Assembly: GCF_900099825.1 (NCBI RefSeq)
Contig: NZ_LT629693.1
Coordinates: 3,111,001-3,175,000, forward strand
Source of the DNA: Bradyrhizobium ottawaense
Lineage (GTDB): Bacteria; Pseudomonadota; Alphaproteobacteria; Rhizobiales; Xanthobacteraceae
Reading direction: 5' to 3'
DNA length: 64,000 bases
A program made the translations under genes and the position numbers. The notes under the pieces were generated by a model. That model worked only from the letters and a program-made list of their open reading frames with translations, made no database searches and was not told where the DNA came from. Below, in pieces: positions 43,321 through 51,903 of the stretch; positions within the stretch are counted from its first letter, which is position 1, and every line of letters begins with the position of its first letter.

Positions 43321-45903
43321 TTATCCCGTCGCCTCTTTGACCAGTCCATCGGCGGCTTCCGCCAGCAACTCGTCGGCCGCCTCGCCATAAACCGACTCGC
43401 GGCCGATTTCCAGCATCACCGGCACCGCCAGCGGCGAAACGTGATCGAGTTCCCGATGGGTGATTCGCCCCTGAATACGGGCGAGCATATCACCCAATCG
43501 CTTGAGATCGAGCAGCCCGGTAGCGGCGTCGGCGCGGGCGGCGCGCAGCAGCACATGGTCGGCCTGGTGCTTGCGCAACACGTCATAGATCAGGTCGGTC
43601 GAGAACAGCACCTGACGGCGGGATTTTTCTTCGCCGGTGAAACGCCGCGCGATCAGGCCGGAGATGACCGCGCAGGTGCGGAAGGTGCGCTTCATCAGCG
43701 CGGATTCGGCCAGCCACGCCTCGAGATCGTCGCCGAGCATGTCCGGATCGAACAGCGCGTTGAGATCGAGCTTGCCGTGGCGGATCATGAACGACATGTC
43801 GCCGAGCCCCCACACGGCCAATGCATATTCGTTGGCGACGAAACCGAGCGGCCGCACCCGCATCCGCTCCATCCGCCGCGTCAGCAGCATGCCGAGCGTC
43901 TGGTGAGCCAGCCGTCCCTCGAAGGGATAGCAGACGAGGTAATGTTTGTTGCCGCGGGGAAAAGTCTCGACCAGCAGTTCGCGCACCGCCGGCACCAGCG
44001 AAAAACTGCGTTGCAGCGACAGCCAGTCGCGGACCTGATCCGGCAACGCATTCCACTGCCGCCTGTCGTCGAGCAGCCTGCGGACGCGTTCGGCCAGGTA
44101 GGTCGAGAGCGGAAACTTGCCGCCCATGTAGGACGGCACCTTGGCATCCTTGTCGTTGGCGCGGGAAACGTAGACATTGTCTTCGGCGAGCGCTTCGTAG
44201 CGCACGACCTCGCCGCCGAATACAAAGGTATCGCCGATCACGAGGCCTTCGATGAAGGCTTCCTCGATTTCACCGAGCATGCGGCCGCCGCGCCCCAACG
44301 CACCGGTCGACCCCGAACCGCCGCCGCGCGAGCGCACCAGCTTCACCTTCAACATGGTGTCCTCGACGATGGTGCCGACGTTGAGGCGATAGCTTTGCCG
44401 CACCCGGGGATTGGCGACGCGCCAGCGGCCGTTCTTGTCCTGCTTGATGCGCGCGAAACGCTCATAGCTCTTCAGAGCATAGCCGCCGGTGGCGACGAAA
44501 TCGACCACGTCGTCGAAATCGTTGCGCGTCAGGCTGGAGTAAGTCGCCGCGGTCAGCACTTCCGCATAGAGCTCGTCGGAGAGAAACGGCTCGCCGCAGG
44601 CGCAGCCGAGCACATGCTGCGCCAGCACGTCGAGCGCGCCGATCCGTAACGGCGGCGTATCCTGCGCATTGTCGGCGATGGCGTCGATTGCGACCGCGCA
44701 TTCCAGCACTTCGAACCGATTGGCCGGCACCAGCACCGCGCGCGAGGCTTCATCGATGCGGTGGTTGGCACGGCCGATTCGTTGCATCAGCCGCGAGGCG
44801 CCCTTCGGCGCGCCGACATTGATGACGAGATCGACGTCGCCCCAGTCGACGCCAAGATCGAGTGAAGACGTGCAGACCACGCCGCGCAGTTTGCCGGCCG
44901 ACATCGCATCCTCGACCTTGCGGCGTTGCGCGACGTCGAGCGAGCCGTGATGCAGCGCGATGGCGAGGCCGTCCTCGTTCATGCGCCAGAAATCCTGGAA
45001 CAGCATTTCGGCCTGGCTGCGGGTGTTGACGAAGATCAGTGTGGTCTTGTGGCGCTTGATCAATTCATACATTTCACCGAGCGCATGGCGCGCGCTGTGG
45101 CCGGCCCAGGGCAGCCGCTCCTTGGTGTCGAGCATTTCGACGACCGGCGCCGCGGCGCCGCCCGCCACCACGATGTCGGCGGATACCTCCTTGCCGTCGC
45201 GCTGCGGCACCAGAAACCGCGCCAGCGATTCCGGCTCGGCGACGGTTGCCGACAGACCAATGCCACGCATCTCGGGCGCCAGCCGCCACAGCCGCGCCAA
45301 CCCGAGCGAGAGTAAATCGCCGCGCTTGGACGTCACCAGCGCATGCAGTTCGTCGAGCACGATCCGCTTCAGCGAGCCAAACAGAAACGGCGCATCGTCG
45401 GACGACAACAGCAGCGCCAGTTGCTCGGGCGTGGTGAGCAGGATGTCCGGCGGATAGCGCCGCTGCCGCTGCCGCCGCGACACCGGCGTGTCGCCGGTGC
45501 GGGTCTCGACCTTGATCGGCAGACCCATCTCGGCAATCGGCGTCTCCAGATTGCGCGCGATGTCGACCGCGAGCGCCTTCAACGGCGAGATATAGAGCGT
45601 ATGAAGACCGCCCGTGCGTTTCACGCCGCGGCCGGTTGAGATGAGGCCTTTCTTGTCCCCTTCCCCCTTCAGGAGCGGAGAGGCCGACAGTTCCACCAGC
45701 GTCGGCAGAAATCCGGCCAGCGTCTTGCCGGCGCCGGTGGGGGCAATCAGCAGCGCCGAGCGGTCGTCGCGGGCTTTCGCGAGCAATGCCAGCTGATGTT
45801 CACGCGGCGACCAGCCGCGCGACGCGAACCACCGGCGAAAACGGTCCGGCAGCAGCGCAGCCGTTTCAAGCGGCGTAAAGGGCAAGGGATCTGATGACGG
45901 CAC
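43321..45903 (-). CDS. Ligase-associated Lhr-type DEXH-box DNA helicase
   Basis: Member of the TIGR04121 family (Lhr-Core-like), 860 residues, ATP-dependent 3'-5' helicase for nucleic acid repair. Walker A is APTGAGKTLAGFLP, Walker B VLDELHAL, motif III GLSATVAEP and motif VI QRIGRANHR, followed by the winged-helix and Lhr C-terminal domains. The N-terminal domain contains an extra 30 or so residues between TLVELSA and GLHTLYISPLK (SASPLLKGEGDKKG...), which looks like an in-frame repeat-derived insertion. GTG start at 45903 with a weak binding site. Confidence 0.93.
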   Translation of the reverse strand: MPSSDPLPFTPLETAALLPDRFRRWFASRGWSPREHQLALLAKARDDRSALLIAPTGAGKTLAGFLPTLVELSASPLLKGEGDKKGLISTGRGVKRTGGLHTLYISPLKALAVDIARNLETPIAEMGLPIKVETRTGDTPVSRRQRQRRYPPDILLTTPEQLALLLSSDDAPFLFGSLKRIVLDELHALVTSKRGDLLSLGLARLWRLAPEMRGIGLSATVAEPESLARFLVPQRDGKEVSADIVVAGGAAAPVVEMLDTKERLPWAGHSARHALGEMYELIKRHKTTLIFVNTRSQAEMLFQDFWRMNEDGLAIALHHGSLDVAQRRKVEDAMSAGKLRGVVCTSSLDLGVDWGDVDLVINVGAPKGASRLMQRIGRANHRIDEASRAVLVPANRFEVLECAVAIDAIADNAQDTPPLRIGALDVLAQHVLGCACGEPFLSDELYAEVLTAATYSSLTRNDFDDVVDFVATGGYALKSYERFARIKQDKNGRWRVANPRVRQSYRLNVGTIVEDTMLKVKLVRSRGGGSGSTGALGRGGRMLGEIEEAFIEGLVIGDTFVFGGEVVRYEALAEDNVYVSRANDKDAKVPSYMGGKFPLSTYLAERVRRLLDDRRQWNALPDQVRDWLSLQRSFSLVPAVRELLVETFPRGNKHYLVCYPFEGRLAHQTLGMLLTRRMERMRVRPLGFVANEYALAVWGLGDMSFMIRHGKLDLNALFDPDMLGDDLEAWLAESALMKRTFRTCAVISGLIARRFTGEEKSRRQVLFSTDLIYDVLRKHQADHVLLRAARADAATGLLDLKRLGDMLARIQGRITHRELDHVSPLAVPVMLEIGRESVYGEAADELLAEAADGLVKEATG

Positions 45904-45998
45904 GCCCCAAGAGGTAGGCGGTCAGGGCGGATTCGTCGAGGGCTCCAGTCACCTCAACCTGCCGTTCTTCGCGTGGAGCACGCGAATCGACCACATCG

Positions 45999-46150
45999 TC
46001 ATGGCCGGGCGCAGCCGTCTGAAGGACGGCGTCGCTTCCGCTCGCCTATGCCCGGCCATCCACGTCTTGCTTACCGCGTGGACAGAAAGACGTAGATGCC
46101 CGGGTCACCTAGCGCGAAGACCCGCTTCGCGCTTCTGCCCGGGCATGACG
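45999..46150. repeat. Palindromic intergenic repeat (family C), long copy
   Basis: Starts with ATCGTCATGGCCGGGC and ends with GCCCGGGCATGACGAG; the middle holds CCATCCACGTCTTGCTTACC and a partner ACGTAGATGCCCGGG. It fills the gap between the helicase and the substrate-binding protein. Confidence 0.85.
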
Positions 46151-46181
46151 AGTAGAGAGAGCAGTGGGAAAAGAAGAACGC

Positions 46182-47411
46182 CTACTCCGACACAGCCTTT
46201 TCCGAAATCTGCCACTCCTTGCCGTCGAAGATCGAGATGTGCAGCGTCTTCATCGGCGAGTAGTCGTCGGGCGTGTAGCTGAAATTGATGTCGTCGAGGA
46301 AGAACGGCGAGTGGAAGCCGGCCAGCGTCGACGCGTTCTTCAGCACGTTGGCGCGGGTCAGGTCGTCGCCGCAGCGGCGCAGGATTTCGCCCATCGACAC
46401 TGCCTGGCCATAGCCGGCATAGGCGATGGTGTTGTCCGGATCGACGGTCGGCAGATATTTGGCGCGCAACGCCTCGAACGCCATCACGTCCTTATCTTTT
46501 TCCCAGCGTCCGGGTCCGGCCTCCTTGGAATAGCGGATGGCGACGATGTCCTTGGCGTTCTCAAGTCCCGCGGCGCGCAGGATCGAAAGCCCGGTCGATC
46601 CCGCCGACAGCAGTTGCAGCGGTTTCCAGCCGAGTTCGACCACCTTGCGGATCGACTGCGACGTCGCCTTGCCGGTGGTGATGTTATAGAAAACATCCGC
46701 GCCCGACTTCGAGAGATTGATCAGCTGGCTGTCGACTGTCGGCTCGGTCAGGTCGTAGGTCTGCTCCATGATGACCTGGGCGGTGCCGCCGGCGTCCGCC
46801 AGCACCTTCTTGAAGGGCGCCAGAAAATCGCGGCCGAAATCGTCGTTCTGATAGAGGATGCCGACCTTCGCATTCGGCTTGGTGGCGACGACGTGTTTGG
46901 CGAGAATCCGCGCCTCGGTCGGATACAGCGGCAGGCCGGCCATGGTCCATTTGAAGTTCTTCGGATCGTTCCATTTCGACGCGCCGGTATTGAGCATCAA
47001 CTGCGGCACGCCCTTGGAATTCAGATATTTGTGCACGGCGGTCTGCGGCGCGGTGCCGAGCGAACCGAACAGCGCCAGCACTTCCTCCTGCTCGACCAGC
47101 CGCCGCGTCGCCTCGACGCATTTCGGCGGGCTGTAGGCGTCGTCCATGGTGAAGAACTTGATCTTGCGGCCGTTGATGCCGCCGTTCTCGTTCAGCATCT
47201 GGAAATAGGCCTCGCCGATCCGCCCGAGCACGCCATAGATCGAACCGGGGCCGGAATGCGGCACGGTCTGTCCGAGCTTGATTTCGGTGTCGCTGGCGCC
47301 GGCATCGTATTTCTTGTCCGCAGCCCAGACGAACGGCGCGGGCAGGATGGATGCAGCGGTAGCGGCAAATACGGTGGCGCCGAATTCGCGCCGCGTCTGT
47401 TTCTTGTTCAT
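46182..47411 (-). CDS. ABC transporter substrate-binding protein (branched-chain amino acid type)
   Basis: Periplasmic type 1 binding protein of 409 residues. A Tat-like signal begins it (NKKQTRREFGATVFAATAA, twin arginine at residues 7-8), with mature start near WAADKKYDAG. The family pattern includes IKLGQTVPHSGPGSIYGVLGR and GGINGRKIKFFTMDDAYSPPKCVEATR. There are no permease or ATPase genes next to it, so it is an orphan that may serve a system elsewhere. Ligand is unknown; such proteins in Bradyrhizobium bind amino acids or aromatic acids. GGGAGAAG precedes the start. Confidence 0.93.
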   Translation of the reverse strand: MNKKQTRREFGATVFAATAASILPAPFVWAADKKYDAGASDTEIKLGQTVPHSGPGSIYGVLGRIGEAYFQMLNENGGINGRKIKFFTMDDAYSPPKCVEATRRLVEQEEVLALFGSLGTAPQTAVHKYLNSKGVPQLMLNTGASKWNDPKNFKWTMAGLPLYPTEARILAKHVVATKPNAKVGILYQNDDFGRDFLAPFKKVLADAGGTAQVIMEQTYDLTEPTVDSQLINLSKSGADVFYNITTGKATSQSIRKVVELGWKPLQLLSAGSTGLSILRAAGLENAKDIVAIRYSKEAGPGRWEKDKDVMAFEALRAKYLPTVDPDNTIAYAGYGQAVSMGEILRRCGDDLTRANVLKNASTLAGFHSPFFLDDINFSYTPDDYSPMKTLHISIFDGKEWQISEKAVSE

Positions 47412-47515
47412 TCTTGCTTCTCCCTAGGTTGCCGGCATGATGAACATTCCGAAGGCGGCGGCAAGTGAATTTGCGGCCCGATGCCGCCATCGAACGCCCC
47501 GCGCAGCGCCTAGAC

Positions 47516-48460
47516 TCAAGTTTTCGCGGCAACAACGACCAGGCCCGGCACGGGAACGTTGTCTTCGTTGCGGGCGGAGCGATCCTCGAGCAGCGGCATC
47601 GCGAACCCGGCGGCCTTAACGGCCGCATGGACATATTCCGCGGCGTGGGCATAGCGCAGCCCCGCGCCGAGGATGACGCCCTCGCCGCCATGGGTCTCGG
47701 TGGTGAAGGCGAGCAGGCCGCCACCGGCCAGCACGCGCGCGGCCTCGACCAGCAGCGGCGCCATATTGGCGACATAGACCATCGCGTCGGCGGCCAGAAC
47801 GAGATCGGCGCTGGCGTCCGGCCTGCCGCGCAAGCCCTGCAGCATGTCGGCAACCTCAAGCTCTGCATAAAGGCCGGTGGCGCGTGACTTCTCGATCATG
47901 CGCGGCGACAGGTCGACGCCGAAGAAATGATCGACTCCCTTGGCAAAGGCTGTGGCAGCCAACCCCGTGCCGCAGCCGAGATCAATCGCGCGCTTGAAAA
48001 AAGCGGGTTTTCGCGCGGCGGCGCGGACCGAGAGCACGGCCTTGAACAACAGCGCCGGGCCGCGATAGCCGAGGTCGCCAACCAGCGAGGATTCGAACCG
48101 CGGCGCATACTGATCGAACAGCGCCTGCACATAGGCCTCCGGCATGCCGGCCACGGGCGCTGCGCCGAGCCGCATCAGCCGCAGGCCGGCGCCGTGGCGA
48201 TCGCCGCCATCGCTGGCCTGCGCCGCGCGGAATGCCGCGACCGCGGCCTCATGCTCGCCGAGCTGTTCGCGGAGCTCGCCGAGCGTGAACCAGGCCGAGG
48301 TGAAGTCAGGCGCCAGTTCGATCGCCTGCGAGAGCAGGTCGGCGGCGGCGGCGAGATCGCCCTTCAATTGCAGGTCGCGCGCGAATTCGAACCGGCGGTC
48401 GGCCATCAGATCGCCGGAGGACAGGAACAGTCGCGCGGGCATGGGAACCATATTCATCAT
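47516..48460 (-). CDS. TPR-containing class I SAM-dependent methyltransferase
   Basis: A 314-residue protein with two or three tetratricopeptide-like helices at the N-terminus (DLQLKGDLAAAADLLSQAIELAPDFTSAWFTLGEL) followed by a Rossmann methyltransferase domain (AIDLGCGTGLAATAFAKGVDHFFGVDLSPRM). This combination occurs in bacterial predicted methyltransferases (TPR plus COG4976 type). The substrate is unknown. Several ATG codons cluster at the start (48460, 48457, 48451, 48442) without a good binding site, so the start is uncertain. It separates the two halves of the ligase-associated repair set. Confidence 0.85.
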   Translation of the reverse strand: MMNMVPMPARLFLSSGDLMADRRFEFARDLQLKGDLAAAADLLSQAIELAPDFTSAWFTLGELREQLGEHEAAVAAFRAAQASDGGDRHGAGLRLMRLGAAPVAGMPEAYVQALFDQYAPRFESSLVGDLGYRGPALLFKAVLSVRAAARKPAFFKRAIDLGCGTGLAATAFAKGVDHFFGVDLSPRMIEKSRATGLYAELEVADMLQGLRGRPDASADLVLAADAMVYVANMAPLLVEAARVLAGGGLLAFTTETHGGEGVILGAGLRYAHAAEYVHAAVKAAGFAMPLLEDRSARNEDNVPVPGLVVVAAKT

Positions 48461-48604
48461 CGCCGGGGCTTAGTCGCTTGTGCCAACGGCGTAAACCCGC
48501 CTGCCTCCCCGGCCATCGATCCCGGATTTTTCCGGAAGATGGATGCGCGGGTCAAGTCCGCCGGGGCGGGTAAAAATTCGCGCAAGCCGCCCTATATCAT
48601 CCCG

Positions 48605-49666
48605 ATGCGTCCGCACGATCTCCTGCTGCCAGCTCCCGCCGGCCTGTGCTGCCAGCCGGGCGGCTTCCATATCGACCCGGTCCGGCCGGTCGAGCGCGCC
48701 GTCATTACCCATGGCCATTCCGACCACGCCCGCCCCGGCCATGGCGCGGTGCTGGCGACGCAAGAGACGCTCGACATGATGCGGCTGCGCTATGGCGACA
48801 ATTTCGCTGGCCGCACGCAGGCAATTGCTTACGGCGAGGAACTACGGCTTGGCGACGTCACGATAAAATTTCACCCGGCCGGCCATGTGCTGGGCTCGGC
48901 GCAAATCGCGGTGTCCTGCAAGGACACCTGCATCGTTGCGTCCGGCGATTACAAGGACGCACCCGATCCGACCTGCGCGCCGTTCGAGGTGGTGCCGTGC
49001 GACGTCTTCATCACCGAAGCGACCTTTGGTCTGCCGGTGTTCCGCCACGGCAACGCCGCGGATGAGGTGAAGAAGCTGCTGGCGTCGGTGGCGCTGTTTC
49101 CGGAGCGCGCGCATCTGGTCGGCGCCTATTCGCTCGGCAAGGCGCAACGCGTGATCGCGCTGCTGCGTTTGGCGGGCTACGACGCGCCGATCTACCTGCA
49201 TGGCGCGATGGAGCAGATCACATCCTATTATCAGAGCCGCGGCGTCGCGCTCGGCGAGCTGCGCCCGGTCAAGGGCGTGAAGAAAGCCGACCTCGCCGGC
49301 ACCATCACGCTGGCGCCGCCGTCGGCCACGTCAGACATCTGGACCAGGCGCTTCCCCGATCCGGTGACGGCGTTTGCCTCGGGCTGGATGCGGGTCCGGG
49401 CGCGCGCCCGGCAACGTGGCGTCGAATTGCCCCTGGTGATTTCGGACCACGCCGATTGGGACGGGCTGACCGCGACCATCTCGGCCACCGGCGCCGGCGA
49501 GATCTGGGTCACCCACGGCCAGGAGGACGCACTGGTGCATTGGTGCCAGACACGCGGCCTTGCGGCGCGGCCACTCGCGCTGGTCGGCTATGGCGACGAG
49601 GATGAGCACGAGCAAGAATCCGATAAGACCGCAGCCGACGAGGCCGCCGCTGAGACAGGCGCATGA
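48605..49666 (+). CDS. Ligase-associated DNA damage response exonuclease
   Basis: Metallo-beta-lactamase/beta-CASP-like nuclease of the TIGR04122 family, 353 residues. The metal motif HGHSDH is at residues 36-41 (VITHGHSDHARPG), with HPAGHVLGSAQI, VASGDYKDAPDP and ISDHADW completing the active site. Its ATGA overlap with the ligase shows translational coupling. The gene is the first of a two-gene block divergent from the helicase-phosphoesterase block some 2.7 kb away. Confidence 0.94.
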   Translation: MRPHDLLLPAPAGLCCQPGGFHIDPVRPVERAVITHGHSDHARPGHGAVLATQETLDMMRLRYGDNFAGRTQAIAYGEELRLGDVTIKFHPAGHVLGSAQIAVSCKDTCIVASGDYKDAPDPTCAPFEVVPCDVFITEATFGLPVFRHGNAADEVKKLLASVALFPERAHLVGAYSLGKAQRVIALLRLAGYDAPIYLHGAMEQITSYYQSRGVALGELRPVKGVKKADLAGTITLAPPSATSDIWTRRFPDPVTAFASGWMRVRARARQRGVELPLVISDHADWDGLTATISATGAGEIWVTHGQEDALVHWCQTRGLAARPLALVGYGDEDEHEQESDKTAADEAAAETGA

Positions 49667-51474
49667 ACCGCTTCGCCGAACTTTTGGACCGCCTCGCCTA
49701 TGAGCCCGGCCGCAACAACAAGCTGCGGCTGATCACCGGCTATTTTCGCGAGACCGCCGATCCGGACCGCGGCTATGCGCTGGCGGCGCTGACCGGAGCG
49801 CTGTCGTTCAAGCACGCCAAGCCCGGGCTGATTCGCGACCTGATCACGGATCGCACCGATCCGGTGCTGTTCGGGTTGTCGTATGATTATGTCGGCGACC
49901 TCTCGGAGACGGTGGCGCTGATGTGGCCGAAGTCTTCTCCCTCTCCCGCTTGCGGGGGAGGGCCGGGGTGGGGGTCTGGCCGCTTGCTCGCCGGCGAGAA
50001 AGAGCCCCCACCCGGATCGCCCAACAGCGCAAGAGCGCTGTCGAGCGATCCGACCTCCTCCGCAAGCGGGAGAGGTAAGGAAGCTGCCGCGCTCGCACCT
50101 ACCCGCCACAACAACCCGCCGCCCCCCACCCTCTCCGAGGTCGTGACCACGTTGCGCACGCTCGGCAAGACCGAACTGCCGAAGCAACTCGCGCGCTGGC
50201 TCGACGAGCTCGACGAAACCGGCCGCTGGGCGCTGCTGAAACTCGTCACCGGCGCGATGCGGATCGGGGTTTCGGCACGGCTGGCGAAGACCGCGGCGGC
50301 CGCGCTCGGCAACAAGGACGCGCATGACATCGAACTGATGTGGCCGGGGCTGACCCCGCCCTATCTCGACCTGTTCGCCTGGCTGGAGGGAAAGGCCGAC
50401 AAACCCGTCAACCGCGATCCCACGCCGTTCCGGCCGGTGATGCTGGCGCATGCGATCGAGGATGCGGATTTCGCCGGCCTCGATCCGGCAGACTTCATTG
50501 CCGAATGGAAATGGGACGGCATTCGCGTGCAGGCGGTTTCGGGCCGCGACGAACGCGGCCATCTGCAGGCGCGACTCTATTCGCGCAGCGGCGAGGACAT
50601 CACCAAGAGCTTTCCGGACCTGGTGCCGTCGCTGCATTCTCCCGGCGCCGTCGATGGCGAGTTGCTGGTGCTGCGCGACGGCCGCGTGCAGACCTTCAAC
50701 GTGCTGCAGCAACGGCTCAACCGAAAAATCGTGTCGCCGAAACTCGTCAAGGAATATCCGATCCATCTGCGCGCCTACGACCTGCTCGCCGACGATGACG
50801 CCGATCTGCGCGAATTGCCTTTTGTCGAGCGCCGCGCACGGCTGGAGGCTTTCGTCAAAAAACTCGACGACCCGCGCATCGACCTGTCGCCGACGGTCGC
50901 CTTCGATAGCTGGGACGCGCTGACGGCAGCGCGCGCCGATCCCGCCAGCGCCGGTGCGGGCGAGGATGCCGACGCCGTCGAGGGCGTGATGCTGAAACGC
51001 CGCGACGCGCTCTATCTGCCGGGCCGCCCCAAGGGCCAATGGTGGAAGTGGAAGCGCGATCCGCATTTGATCGACGCCGTGCTGATGTATGCGCAGCGCG
51101 GGCACGGCAAGCGCTCGTCCTATTACTCGGACTACACCTTCGGGGTATGGACCGACAGCGACGGCAGCGAGCAACTGGTGCCGGTCGGCAAGGCCTATTT
51201 CGGCTTCACCGACGAGGAACTGCTGCAGATCGACCGTTTCGTCCGCCGCAACACCACCGAAAAGTTCGGCCCGGTCCGCCATGTCGTGCACGAGCCGGAC
51301 CAAGGCCTTGTGCTGGAAGTGGCCTTCGAGGGGCTCGCCCGCTCGTCGCGGCACAAATCCGGCGTCGCGATGCGGTTTCCGCGCATTAATCGGCTGCGCT
51401 GGGACAAACCGCCACGTGAGGCCGACCGGCTGGAGACGCTGGAGCGGATGTTAAAGAGTGTGACAACAATTTAA
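49663..51474 (+). CDS. ATP-dependent DNA ligase of the TIGR04120 (PP_1105-like) family, with in-frame repeat insertion
   Basis: ATP-dependent ligase, 603 residues. The nucleotidyl lysine is K283 in EWKWDGIR; other motifs are GELLVL, GVMLKRRDALY and KWKRDP, with a C-terminal OB-fold domain (FGFTDEELLQIDRF). The N-terminal domain begins FAELLDRLAYEPGRNNKLRLI. Between about residues 91 and 139 is a segment rich in Gly, Pro and Ser (for example SPSPACGGGPGWGSG) encoded by a copy of an intergenic palindromic repeat. It adds nearly 50 residues to a family usually near 550, without a frameshift. Confidence 0.94.
   Translation: MNRFAELLDRLAYEPGRNNKLRLITGYFRETADPDRGYALAALTGALSFKHAKPGLIRDLITDRTDPVLFGLSYDYVGDLSETVALMWPKSSPSPACGGGPGWGSGRLLAGEKEPPPGSPNSARALSSDPTSSASGRGKEAAALAPTRHNNPPPPTLSEVVTTLRTLGKTELPKQLARWLDELDETGRWALLKLVTGAMRIGVSARLAKTAAAALGNKDAHDIELMWPGLTPPYLDLFAWLEGKADKPVNRDPTPFRPVMLAHAIEDADFAGLDPADFIAEWKWDGIRVQAVSGRDERGHLQARLYSRSGEDITKSFPDLVPSLHSPGAVDGELLVLRDGRVQTFNVLQQRLNRKIVSPKLVKEYPIHLRAYDLLADDDADLRELPFVERRARLEAFVKKLDDPRIDLSPTVAFDSWDALTAARADPASAGAGEDADAVEGVMLKRRDALYLPGRPKGQWWKWKRDPHLIDAVLMYAQRGHGKRSSYYSDYTFGVWTDSDGSEQLVPVGKAYFGFTDEELLQIDRFVRRNTTEKFGPVRHVVHEPDQGLVLEVAFEGLARSSRHKSGVAMRFPRINRLRWDKPPREADRLETLERMLKSVTTI
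49934..50079. repeat. Palindromic repeat (family D) inserted in frame in the DNA ligase gene
   Basis: CCTCTCCCGCTTGCGGGGGAGG at the left end and CCTCCTCCGCAAGCGGGAGAGG at the right end share 16 exactly complementary bases; an inner pair GGGGTGGGGG / CCCCCACCC extends the hairpin. The length keeps the ligase reading frame. A related unit lies in the intergenic gap at 53243-53436. Confidence 0.88.
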
Positions 51475-51575
51475 GGTGCCGCCGGCGAATAGCTGCCATT
51501 GACGCCCCAATGCGGGTTCCCCATGTGCCCAGCCTTGACCTATACTGTGCGGGCAGGACCCCGCAGGAGAGACCG

Positions 51576-51878
51576 ATGCCCAACGACGTCAGAGACTTGC
51601 CGGCCAGCCATGACGGCCTGTACCGATTTCTCGGCGGCTCGCCGCTGTCGGTGGCGTTCCGGCTGATCCTGCTGTCGGTGCTGGTCGGCGTGGTGCTCTC
51701 GGTGATCGGGTTCGATCCCTGGAATATCCTGCACAGCATCCAGACCCTGTTCCGGCGGATCTGGGATCTCGGCTTCGACGCCGTCAACTGGCTGTGGCGC
51801 TACTTCCTGCTCGGCGCCGTGATCGTGATCCCGATCTGGCTGCTGTCGCGGATGTTCGGCACCCCGCGCGGACGGTAG
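51576..51878 (+). CDS. Small membrane protein, DUF6460-like
   Basis: A 100-residue protein with two predicted helices (VAFRLILLSVLVGVVLSVIGF and YFLLGAVIVIPIWLLSRMF), an aromatic stretch between them and a short soluble N-terminus. I recall this pattern as DUF6460 in Bradyrhizobium, without known function. AGGAGA precedes ATG 51576 by about seven bases; an in-frame ATG at 51510 has no such signal. It stands 102 bases after the ligase. Confidence 0.75.
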   Translation: MPNDVRDLPASHDGLYRFLGGSPLSVAFRLILLSVLVGVVLSVIGFDPWNILHSIQTLFRRIWDLGFDAVNWLWRYFLLGAVIVIPIWLLSRMFGTPRGR

Positions 51879-51903
51879 AGGCCGAGCCAGCGACGCCCAG
51901 GCA

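Noticed and set aside
49663..51474. Frameshifted or broken ligase because of the repeat
   Set aside because: The frame is open throughout and all motifs downstream are in frame.
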